Positions 1-5,817 of a DNA stretch of 5,968 nucleotides are shown piece after piece. Below the pieces are notes generated by a model. That model was not told where the DNA came from and did not search any database. It saw only the letters and a list, made by a program, of their open reading frames with translations. The position numbers were made by a program, and so were the translations under genes. Position 1 is the stretch's first letter, and every line of letters starts with the position of its first letter. Origin of the DNA: an uncultured Clostridia bacterium (lineage in GTDB: Bacteria > Bacillota > Clostridia > Oscillospirales > Acutalibacteraceae); the NCBI GenBank assembly GCA_947626485.1, contig CANQSG010000122.1, forward strand, positions 1 through 5,968, in the 5' to 3' direction.

Positions 1-312
1 GAATATTTTCTCGACGGCCATTTCCCGGGCAATCCGATCGTCCCCGGCGTGATCCTCTGTGAAATCCTCGCGCAGTCGGCCTGCGTGCTGCTCCAGGGCG
101 AGGCGGCGGCAGGGAAGACGACACTGCTGACCGGCCTCGACAAGGTCAAATTTCGCCGCATCGTCCGGCCGGGCGACGTCGTCGAGACGGAATGCAGCAT
201 TCTCGCGAAAAAGGGGCCGTTTTACCGCGCGGCAGGGCGCGCCACGGTCGACGGTTCGCTCTGCGTGAGCGCCGAATTTTCCTTCGCGCTCATCGACGAG
301 GAGGGGAAATAA
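1..312 (+). CDS. fabZ: 3-hydroxyacyl-ACP dehydratase FabZ, 3' part (5' end outside window)
   Basis: FabZ removes water from 3-hydroxyacyl-ACP to give trans-2-enoyl-ACP in the cytosolic type II fatty-acid elongation cycle. The frame is open from base 1 to TAA at 310-312 and gives 103 residues. The first visible residues contain the hot-dog-fold active-site signature GHFPGNPIVPG. The catalytic His is visible residue 7 and a Glu (in CEILAQ) is residue 21, the same 14-residue spacing as the His/Glu pair known in FabZ. FRRIVRPGD and AGRATVDG further on also fit the family. Full-length FabZ is about 140-150 residues, so some 40-45 N-terminal residues lie upstream. The GTG at 49 lies after the catalytic motif and is not the true start. 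The stop is one base before accD, so the two genes are almost certainly co-transcribed. FabA is a less likely alternative given this neighbourhood. Confidence 0.93.
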   Translation, partial: EYFLDGHFPGNPIVPGVILCEILAQSACVLLQGEAAAGKTTLLTGLDKVKFRRIVRPGDVVETECSILAKKGPFYRAAGRATVDGSLCVSAEFSFALIDEEGK

Positions 313-313
313 C

Positions 314-1141
314 ATGCAGCTGCCTTTCTTCTCTAAAAAATCCTCCGAAAAACCGCGCGAAGACCTGATTTGCAAGCAGTGCAAGGCGACCGTCCCGGCA
401 AAAGACGCCGTCAAAAACCGCTTTATCTGCCCGAGCTGCGGCGCCTATCTGACGATGACGCCGCAGGATCGGCTGCACCTCGTCGCCGATAAGGACAGCT
501 TCACGGCCTTTCGGGACGAGCTGAAAAGCGTCAATTTCCTGCACTTCCCGGGCTATTCCGAGAAGCTTGAAAAGGCGGTAACGGCGACCGGCGAGCCCGA
601 CGCCGTCGTCTGCGGCACGGCTGCTATCGACGGCACCCCCTGCGCGCTGTTTTTGATGGACACCCGCTTTATCATGGCGAGCATGGGCTCGGTCGTCGGG
701 GAGCGCATCACCCGCACCTTTGAATACGCCACAGCGCACCGCCTGCCCGTCGTCGGCTTTGCCGCTTCGGGCGGCGCGCGGATGCAGGAGGGCATTGTCA
801 GCCTGATGCAGATGGCGAAGGTATCCGCCGCTGTCCAGCGCCACGCCGCGCAGCGCCTGCTTTACATTTCCGTCCTGACGAATCCGACGACGGGCGGCGT
901 CACGGCGTCCTTTGCGATGCAGGGCGACCTCATCCTCGCCGAGCCCGGCGCGACCGTCGGCTTCGCGGGACGTCGCGTCGTCGAGCAGACGACGAAAACC
1001 GCCCTGCCCGAAGGGTTCCAGAGCGCCGAATTCGTCCGTGACCACGGCTTTATCGACAAAATCGTCCCGCGCGACGCCCTGCGCGACACGCTGGCGACGC
1101 TGCTGCGGCTCCACGCGCCCCGGAACGGAGGGATCGCATGA
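314..1141 (+). CDS. accD: Acetyl-CoA carboxylase carboxyltransferase subunit beta (AccD)
   Basis: AccD is the beta half of the carboxyltransferase that moves the carboxyl group from carboxybiotin on AccB to acetyl-CoA, making malonyl-CoA, the committed step of fatty-acid synthesis. The 275-residue product starts with a four-cysteine zinc ribbon (C20, C23, C39, C42; CxxC-x15-CxxC), typical of bacterial AccD. The crotonase-fold core follows, with SGGARMQEG at residues 152-160, then NPTTGGVTASFAMQGD and EPGATVGFAGRRVVEQT, all classic AccD motifs. The length is slightly below the E. coli protein (about 304 residues), mainly through a short C-terminus. The ATG at 314 is preceded by a strong purine-rich SD (298-306) lying inside the end of fabZ. 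The stop overlaps the accA start as ATGA, which suggests coupled translation and matched amounts of the two subunits. Confidence 0.96.
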   Translation: MQLPFFSKKSSEKPREDLICKQCKATVPAKDAVKNRFICPSCGAYLTMTPQDRLHLVADKDSFTAFRDELKSVNFLHFPGYSEKLEKAVTATGEPDAVVCGTAAIDGTPCALFLMDTRFIMASMGSVVGERITRTFEYATAHRLPVVGFAASGGARMQEGIVSLMQMAKVSAAVQRHAAQRLLYISVLTNPTTGGVTASFAMQGDLILAEPGATVGFAGRRVVEQTTKTALPEGFQSAEFVRDHGFIDKIVPRDALRDTLATLLRLHAPRNGGIA

Positions 1142-1947
1142 CACCTTATGAAAAACTCAAAACCGTGCGGCGCAGCGACCGGCCGACCGCGCGGGATTAC
1201 CTCGATCTGCTGTTTGAAGACCGGGTCGACCTCTGCGGCGACCGTCGCTTCGGGGACGACACCGCCATCACCGCCGGCATCGGCACCCTCGACGGCGTCC
1301 CCGTGACCTACCTCGCCACCGAAAAAGGTCGCGATTTGCAGGAGCGCATGCGCAACCAATTCGGCTGTCCGAAGCCCGAGGGCTACCGCAAGGCCATTCG
1401 CCTGATGCGGCAATCCGAAAAATTCGGCCGCCCTGTCGTCTGCCTTGTCGACACGTTGGGCGCCTATTGCGGCGCCGAGGCGGAGGAGCGCGGGCAGGGT
1501 GAGGCGATCGCCGAGAGCATTTTAACCCTGTCCGGCCTGAAAACGCCGACGCTCAGCCTCGTCATCGGCGAGGGCGGCAGCGGCGGCGCACTGGCGCTCT
1601 GCACGACTGACCGCGTTTACATGCTCGAAAACGCCTGCTATTCCGTCATTTCGCCCGAGGGCTGCGCCAGCATTCTCTGGAAGGATTCTTCCCGGGTCTC
1701 CGACGCGGCCGACGCGCTGCACATCACCGCGCAGGATATGCTGCAATTCGGCGTTGCGGAGCAGATTTTCGACGAGGATTTCAAGCATTTTCCCGCGATG
1801 TGCAAGACCATCCGCCGGCAGATGGCGGACGATCTCAAGCTGCTGTCGACCTTCAGTCTCGAGCAGCTGCTGGAAAACCGGTACAACCGATTCCGCAAAT
1901 TCGGAATCTTTGAGGAAGGCGGCGTTATGCATGGAACCGCTTTATAA
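1138..1947 (+). CDS. accA: Acetyl-CoA carboxylase carboxyltransferase subunit alpha (AccA), short form
   Basis: AccA is the partner of AccD in the heterotetrameric carboxyltransferase. The 269-residue protein shows DTLGAYCG followed by AEERGQGEAIAESI (from residue 105), IGEGGSGGALAL at 143-154, YSVISPEGCASILWKD, and the C-terminal helix LEQLLENRYNRFRKFG. All are characteristic of AccA. E. coli AccA is about 319 residues. This is the shorter Firmicutes-type form with a reduced N-terminal region. The loop usually written DTPGAYPG carries Leu and Cys (C111) in place of the two prolines. The ATG at 1138 has GGAGGG at 1127-1132 five bases upstream and overlaps the accD stop by four bases. The 3' end overlaps the next gene by 17 bases in another frame. 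Confidence 0.96.
   Translation: MTPYEKLKTVRRSDRPTARDYLDLLFEDRVDLCGDRRFGDDTAITAGIGTLDGVPVTYLATEKGRDLQERMRNQFGCPKPEGYRKAIRLMRQSEKFGRPVVCLVDTLGAYCGAEAEERGQGEAIAESILTLSGLKTPTLSLVIGEGGSGGALALCTTDRVYMLENACYSVISPEGCASILWKDSSRVSDAADALHITAQDMLQFGVAEQIFDEDFKHFPAMCKTIRRQMADDLKLLSTFSLEQLLENRYNRFRKFGIFEEGGVMHGTAL
1912..1919 (+). promoter_or_regulatory. Ribosome binding site that sets the acyl-CoA synthetase start
   Basis: GAGGAAGG lies 11 bases before the ATG at 1931, inside the 3' end of accA. It supports 1931 as the start rather than the earlier in-frame ATG at 1754, because the 59 residues between them are an Arg/Ser/Cys-rich shadow of accA with no family character. Confidence 0.75.
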
Positions 1948-3565
1948 GCAATACGCCGCGATCGAGTACGACGCCTCGGGAGAGCCGACCTCCGTCCGGC
2001 TTTCCTGCCCGGATTCCTTTAACTTTGCCTACGACGTCGTCGACGTCATCGCCCAAAACGAACCCGACAAAACCGCCCTCGTCTGGTGCTCGGACGACAA
2101 GCGCGAGGCCGTCTTTTCCTTTGCCGACCTTGCGCGCCTGTCGATCCAAACGGCGAACCTGCTCAAAAAAGCCGGCGTGGGGAAGGGGAGCCGCGTTCTG
2201 CTGCTGCTCAAACGCCACTATGCCTACTGGTACACCGTCCTCGCGCTGCACCGGCTCGGCGCCGTCGCCATCCCCGCGACCCACATGCTGACCGCCGAGG
2301 ACATCGCCTACCGCGTCGAGCGCGCCGACGTCACCGCCGCCGTCTGCGTTGCCGAGCCCGACCTCTGCCACCGCGTGCAGACCACCTTTGCCGGCAGACC
2401 GGACAGCGCCCTGTTCTGCGTTGACGGGCAGGCGGACGGCTTTGTACCGCTCGAGGAGGTCGTCGGCGCCGAATCGGACAAAATGGAGCGCGTCGCGACC
2501 GATATTCACGAGCCGATGCTGCTCTACTTCACCTCCGGGACGACCGGCGACCCGAAGGCGGTGCTGCACAGCTTCGCCTATCCGCTTTATCACATTCCAA
2601 CTGCGCTGCTCTGGCAGGGCGTCACGCCCGACGGTCTCCACCTTTCCGTGGCGGATACCGGCTGGGCGAAGGCGGCGTGGGGCAAGATTTACGGGCAATG
2701 GCTCTGCCACTCCGCCGTTTTCGTCTACAGCTGCGGCAATCTCTTCGTCGGCGACCTGCTCGCGATGATGAAAAAATACGGCGTGACGACCTTCTGCGCG
2801 CCGCCGACCGTCTACCGCAGCATGGTGAAAAACGGCTTTGACGTCTCCTGCTTTTCGAGCGTCCGGCGCTGCGTCACGGCGGGGGAGAGCATGAAGCCCG
2901 CCATCGCCGAGGCGTTTACGAAGCAGACCGGCCTGCCGATCTACGCGGGCTACGGCCAGACCGAGACCGCCCTCGTCGCCGCCAACCTCGACCGCCCCGA
3001 CTGCCTGACGCTCGGCAAGCCGATGCCGCTTTACACCGCGTTTTTGGCGGACGAAGCCGGCGAACCGGTGCGCGACGGGCTCGGCGAGATCGTCCTGCGC
3101 CCGCGCGACAGCCTGCTGTCCGGCATCTGCATGGGCTACCTCGACGCCGACGGCAGCTGTGTCAGCGCCCTCGACGAAAAGGGGTTGTTCCACACCGGCG
3201 ACCTCGCGACCTGCGCGCCCGACGGGCGGCTGCTTTTCGAGGGGCGAACCGACGATATGATCAAATCCAGCGGCTACCGCATCAGCCCGCAGGAGATCGA
3301 AAACGTCCTGATCTGCCACCCCGACGTCATCGACTGCGCCGTCACCGGCGTGCCGGACAGCCGCCGCGGCATGCTGATCCAGGCGGTCATCGTCCTCGCC
3401 CGCGGCCTCAAGCCCGACGAGACCCGCCGCGCCTCGATTTTGCGCTTCGCACACGACCACCTCGCCAATTACAAATGCCCGCGCAAGGTCGTCTTCTGCG
3501 AGCACCTGCCCAAAACCGTCAGCGGAAAAATCCGCCGCGTCGCCCTGCGCGCCAACCCGACCTGA
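1931..3565 (+). CDS. AMP-forming acyl-CoA synthetase (acetyl/medium-chain type)
   Basis: This ANL-superfamily enzyme activates a carboxylic acid with ATP to an acyl-adenylate, then transfers the acyl group to CoA. The 544-residue protein has the core motifs in order: the phosphate-binding loop TSGTTGDPK (201-209), DTGWAKAAWGK typical of acetyl/medium-chain synthetases, YAGYGQTET (338-346), HTGD (421-424), the hinge GRTDDMIKSSGYR (438-450), and the C-terminal PKTVSGKIRR with the expected catalytic lysine K533. No signal peptide or membrane segment is visible, so it is probably cytosolic. I chose the ATG at 1931 because it has an SD (1912-1919) and begins the recognisable protein (MEPLYKQY). 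It overlaps accA by 17 bases and is the last gene before the terminator, so it belongs to the fatty-acid operon. The acid it uses cannot be read from the sequence. Acetate, a branched short-chain acid or a medium-chain acid are all possible. Confidence 0.9.
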   Translation: MEPLYKQYAAIEYDASGEPTSVRLSCPDSFNFAYDVVDVIAQNEPDKTALVWCSDDKREAVFSFADLARLSIQTANLLKKAGVGKGSRVLLLLKRHYAYWYTVLALHRLGAVAIPATHMLTAEDIAYRVERADVTAAVCVAEPDLCHRVQTTFAGRPDSALFCVDGQADGFVPLEEVVGAESDKMERVATDIHEPMLLYFTSGTTGDPKAVLHSFAYPLYHIPTALLWQGVTPDGLHLSVADTGWAKAAWGKIYGQWLCHSAVFVYSCGNLFVGDLLAMMKKYGVTTFCAPPTVYRSMVKNGFDVSCFSSVRRCVTAGESMKPAIAEAFTKQTGLPIYAGYGQTETALVAANLDRPDCLTLGKPMPLYTAFLADEAGEPVRDGLGEIVLRPRDSLLSGICMGYLDADGSCVSALDEKGLFHTGDLATCAPDGRLLFEGRTDDMIKSSGYRISPQEIENVLICHPDVIDCAVTGVPDSRRGMLIQAVIVLARGLKPDETRRASILRFAHDHLANYKCPRKVVFCEHLPKTVSGKIRRVALRANPT

Positions 3566-3587
3566 CGCGTCCTTACATCCAAATCGC

Positions 3588-3629
3588 AAAGCCGTCCCGC
3601 GTTCCGTTCCGGTTCCGGGACGGCTTTTT
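3588..3629 (+). terminator. Rho-independent terminator ending the fatty-acid operon
   Basis: The arms AAAGCCGTCCCG (3588-3599) and CGGGACGGCTTT (3616-3627) form a perfect 12-bp stem with a 16-base loop, running into TTTTT at 3625-3629. It starts 22 bases after the synthetase stop and precedes a new promoter, so it separates the two transcription units. The loop contains TTCCG three times. The A-tract on the left arm could also allow some function in the reverse direction, but there is no gene there to terminate. Confidence 0.9.
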
Positions 3630-3650
3630 GCGTTGATTGCAAAAAAGGGG

Positions 3651-3679
3651 TGGAAAAATGCGGCGGATTCTGGTATACT
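3651..3679 (+). promoter_or_regulatory. Sigma-A type promoter for the phosphate transporter gene
   Basis: The -10 box is TATACT (3674-3679), preceded by TGG, which gives an extended -10 (TGn). The -35 candidate TGGAAA (3651-3656) matches four of six consensus bases at the ideal 17-bp spacing. Transcription would begin near 3686, leaving a leader of about 38 bases before the ATG at 3724. I see no riboswitch, and no clear Pho-box repeat, in this short region. Confidence 0.75.
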
Positions 3680-3723
3680 AATTCCCGGAGACGAATGAGA
3701 TTTTTTGAAAAGCAGGGGAAAGT

Positions 3724-5529
3724 ATGAGTTTTTTTGACGTGATCACACTGCTCGGCGGCCTCGCCATGTTCCTTTACGGCATGCGCATCATGGGGGACGG
3801 CTTGAAGGAATTTTCCTCGGGTCCGCTGAAAAACGCCCTCGAAAAGCTGACGAACACCCTGCCGAAGGCCTTTTTCCTCGGCCTGACGGTCACCGCCGTG
3901 ATCCAATCCTCCAACGCGACTATCGTGATCGCCTCCGGCCTCGTCGGCGCCGGGATACTGACGCTGCGCCAGTCCCTCGGCATCATCGTCGGCGCCAACG
4001 TCGGCACCACCGTGACGGGGCAGATCATTCGCCTGCTCGATCTCAACCCCTCCGGCGCGTCGTTTTTGCAGATTTTCAAGCCCTCCACCCTCGCGCCCGT
4101 CGCCCTGATCGTCGGCATCATCCTGATGATGGGCTTTTCCGCCAAGAAAACCGGCAAGGTCGGCCAGATCGTCATCGGCTTCGGCATCCTCTTTTCCGGC
4201 CTGCTCAACATGACCGACGCAGTCGGCACGCTCGCGGAAAGCGGCATTATCGAGTCCCTCTTTTCGACGCTGGGGGACAATCCTTTGCTCGCCTATCTCA
4301 TCGGCATCGGCATCGCCATCGTCCTGCAAAGCGCCTCGGCAAGCGTCGGCATTTTGCAGGCCTTTTCCATGTCCGGCCAGCTGACCTTCGGCGCGATCTA
4401 CGCCGTGCTGGTCGGCATTTACCTCGGCGCCGCCGTCACGACGGCCGTCGTCTGCTTCATCGGCTCGAAGCCGGACGCCAAGCGCGTCGGCCTCGTCAAC
4501 ATCTTTTTCAACCTCGGTAAAACCGTCCTGATCCTCGCCGGGATTCTGCTGCTGCACGCCTTCGGTCTGCTCGGCGGGCTCTGGGACAAGCCGATCTATT
4601 CCGGCGGCATCGCCAACGCCAACACGATTTTCAACCTCGCGAGCGCCGTTCTGCTTTTCCCGCTGCTGCGCCCCTTTGAATCGCTCAGCCGCAGGCTCGT
4701 GCGGGACAAGGCAGCCGATGCCGACGCGCCAGACCCCATGCTGCTCGACGAGCTCAGTCCCGTCTTTTTCAGCACCCCGGCGCTGGCCTTCGCCAGCTGC
4801 TTCGACGCGCTGACCGCCATGTACGACCTCTCGCGCACCAACATTCGCCGCGCCTTTGACGTGACCGCAAAGTACGACGCCGCCGTCATTGAAAAGGTAC
4901 AGACCGACGAGGCCTATATCGACCAGATGGCCGACCGCATCAGCCACTACCTGACGCAGGTTTCGGCGCACCTCACCGCAGCGGAGGACCTCGAGACGAT
5001 GAACCAATATTATTCCGCCGCGAACGAGTTCGAGCGCCTGAGCGACCACGCCGTCAACATCACCGAAATCGCCGACGCGCTCCACCAAAATCAGGCGGCG
5101 TTTTCCAAAGACGCCCTCGCCGAGCTCGATGTCCTGCGTGAGCTCATCGAGCGCATTCTCGATTACAGCGACCGCGCCTTCCGCCTCGGGGAGATCGCCT
5201 CGGCGCGCCACATCGAGCCGCTTGAAGAGGTCGTCGACGACATGGTAAACGCCCTGAAGGAGAACCACCTCCAGCGCCTGCGCGCCCAAAGCTGCTCGGT
5301 GCTGACCGGCACGGAATTTCTCAATTTCCTGACCGAGGTCGAGCGCATTTCCGACGTCTGCTCGAACATCGGCGTCGCCGCCATCGCCCGCTCGATGCCC
5401 GAGATCCGCAGCGAGATACACGATTACGTCTCGACGCTCCACGCCGGCCGCGACGAGGCCTACAACCGCGAATACCAGCAGGCGCACGACCGCTATTTCG
5501 GCCTCCTCGAACAACAAGAGACCCCCTGA
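3724..5529 (+). CDS. Na+/phosphate cotransporter family protein with C-terminal PhoU-like domain
   Basis: This is an inner-membrane protein of the bacterial NptA/YjbB type (SLC34-related), expected to couple phosphate movement to sodium. The 601-residue product has two inverted Na/Pi-cotransporter repeats in roughly its first 320 residues. The first carries QSSNAT (61-66) and GANVGTTVT (90-98). The second carries QSASAS (202-207) and GIYLGAAVTT (231-240). Hydrophobic segments lie near residues 2-20, 47-75, 110-130, 145-165, 188-215, 222-245, 258-285 and 296-316. A soluble PhoU-like helical domain begins near LLDELSPVFFSTPALAF (about 339-355) and has two ExxxD signatures, ERLSD (437-441) and ERISD (540-544). 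The ATG has AGGGG (3714-3718) five bases upstream. The gene is a monocistronic unit with its own promoter. Whether it imports or exports phosphate is not decided by sequence; E. coli YjbB is reported to export. The second-repeat motif departs from the usual GxNIGT form. Confidence 0.92.
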   Translation: MSFFDVITLLGGLAMFLYGMRIMGDGLKEFSSGPLKNALEKLTNTLPKAFFLGLTVTAVIQSSNATIVIASGLVGAGILTLRQSLGIIVGANVGTTVTGQIIRLLDLNPSGASFLQIFKPSTLAPVALIVGIILMMGFSAKKTGKVGQIVIGFGILFSGLLNMTDAVGTLAESGIIESLFSTLGDNPLLAYLIGIGIAIVLQSASASVGILQAFSMSGQLTFGAIYAVLVGIYLGAAVTTAVVCFIGSKPDAKRVGLVNIFFNLGKTVLILAGILLLHAFGLLGGLWDKPIYSGGIANANTIFNLASAVLLFPLLRPFESLSRRLVRDKAADADAPDPMLLDELSPVFFSTPALAFASCFDALTAMYDLSRTNIRRAFDVTAKYDAAVIEKVQTDEAYIDQMADRISHYLTQVSAHLTAAEDLETMNQYYSAANEFERLSDHAVNITEIADALHQNQAAFSKDALAELDVLRELIERILDYSDRAFRLGEIASARHIEPLEEVVDDMVNALKENHLQRLRAQSCSVLTGTEFLNFLTEVERISDVCSNIGVAAIARSMPEIRSEIHDYVSTLHAGRDEAYNREYQQAHDRYFGLLEQQETP

Positions 5530-5543
5530 AACCGCCCCCGCCC

Positions 5544-5572
5544 TTGACTTTTCGCGCGAAATCAGGTACAAT
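5544..5572 (+). promoter_or_regulatory. Promoter of tRNA-Leu
   Basis: TTGACT (5544-5549) and TACAAT (5567-5572) each match five of six consensus bases and are separated by exactly 17 bp. Transcription would start around 5579, only a few bases before the mature tRNA at 5585. The -35 box begins 14 bases after the transporter stop codon, and I see no terminator between them. Confidence 0.85.
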
Positions 5573-5584
5573 ATTCCCATACCA

Positions 5585-5668
5585 GCGGGCGTGGCGGAAT
5601 TGGCAGACGTGATAGACTTAGGATCTATTGCCCCCGGCGTGCAGGTTCAAGTCCTGTCGCCCGCACCA
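5585..5668 (+). tRNA. tRNA-Leu, anticodon UAG, CCA encoded
   Basis: This is a class II tRNA that reads CUN leucine codons. The acceptor stem is GCGGGCG (5585-5591) paired with CGCCCGC (5658-5664), followed by discriminator A5665 and encoded CCA (5666-5668). The D region GGCGGAATTGGCAGACG is typical of bacterial leucine tRNAs. The anticodon stem ATAGA/TCTAT (5612-5616 and 5624-5628) encloses loop CTTAGGA with anticodon TAG at 5619-5621. The variable arm (5629-5640) forms a short GCC/GGC stem. The T arm is GCAGG-TTCAAGT-CCTGT (5641-5657). All arms fold, and the discriminator A and long variable arm fit leucine identity. It has its own promoter and terminator and stands alone within the window. 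Confidence 0.97.
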
Positions 5669-5732
5669 AAATTGCAGCCTGCCCTCCAAAGGAGGGCGGG
5701 CTGCAATTCTTTTCCATCAGACAGGACTTGAA
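5646..5732. repeat. Nested inverted repeat joining the tRNA T-loop to downstream DNA
   Basis: TTCAAGTCCTGTC (5646-5658, the tRNA T-loop, 3' strand of the T stem and first acceptor base) recurs as its exact reverse complement GACAGGACTTGAA (5720-5732). Both copies are the same distance from the centre of the terminator hairpin (5689). The whole is a quasi-palindrome with 13-bp outer arms, a symmetric 11/11-base unmatched zone (5659-5669 and 5709-5719) and the 18-bp inner stem. Confidence 0.85.
5670..5713 (+). terminator. Hairpin terminator after tRNA-Leu (probably bidirectional)
   Basis: The left arm 5670-5687 and right arm 5691-5708 pair over 18 positions, with a single T-G wobble (5680/5698) and an AAA loop, followed by CTTTT. 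The stem begins directly after the encoded CCA, so it both ends the transcript and leaves a very short 3' trailer for processing. The reverse strand has AATTTT after the same stem, so it could also stop transcription from the right. An unusually long, almost perfect stem of this kind may be a repeated terminator module in the genome, but one copy cannot show that. Confidence 0.85.
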
Positions 5733-5749
5733 GGAGGCGCGGGAGTGAA

Positions 5750-5770
5750 TGACGTCCCAGTGGGACGTCA
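5750..5770. repeat. Perfect dyad, 10-bp arms around one central base
   Basis: TGACGTCCCA (5750-5759) and TGGGACGTCA (5761-5770) are perfect reverse complements around G5760. The one-base centre is too small for a good RNA hairpin, so a DNA-level dyad such as a dimeric protein site, or a remnant of palindrome formation, is more natural. No gene start that it would control is recognisable nearby. Confidence 0.7.
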
Positions 5771-5791
5771 GAGCCGCGCCCATCCTCTTGC

Positions 5792-5817
5792 GGTGCCCGA
5801 AAAAGCTCTCGGGCGCC
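5792..5817. repeat. Small inverted repeat (9-bp stem, 8-base loop)
   Basis: GGTGCCCGA (5792-5800) and TCGGGCGCC (5809-5817) pair with one T-G wobble across an 8-base loop. No T-run follows on either strand, so it does not look like a terminator. It could simply reflect GC-rich sequence. Confidence 0.4.

Noticed and set aside
49..312. GTG at 49 as the start of a separate small protein
   Set aside because: The frame is open back to base 1, and the FabZ active-site motif lies upstream of this codon, so the gene is a 5'-truncated fabZ.
290..1144. Open frame of 284 codons on the minus strand opposite accD
   Set aside because: It is a shadow of accD. Strong G/C third-position bias keeps antisense frames open, and the translation is Arg/Asp/Gly/Val-rich with no family motif.
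1754..1930. 59-residue N-terminal extension of the acyl-CoA synthetase
   Set aside because: It lies wholly within accA in another frame, is Arg/Ser/Cys-rich and unlike any synthetase N-terminus; the ATG at 1931 has a good SD.
1925..3589. Open frame of 554 codons on the minus strand opposite the acyl-CoA synthetase
   Set aside because: The opposite frame encodes all ANL-family motifs in order. The antisense translation is low in complexity (A/G/V/D/R) and has no recognisable domain or operon logic.
3469..5580. Open frame of 703 codons on the minus strand opposite the transporter
   Set aside because: It spans a terminator, two promoters and the end of another gene, and shows only biased composition. 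The transporter on the + strand is clearly the real gene.
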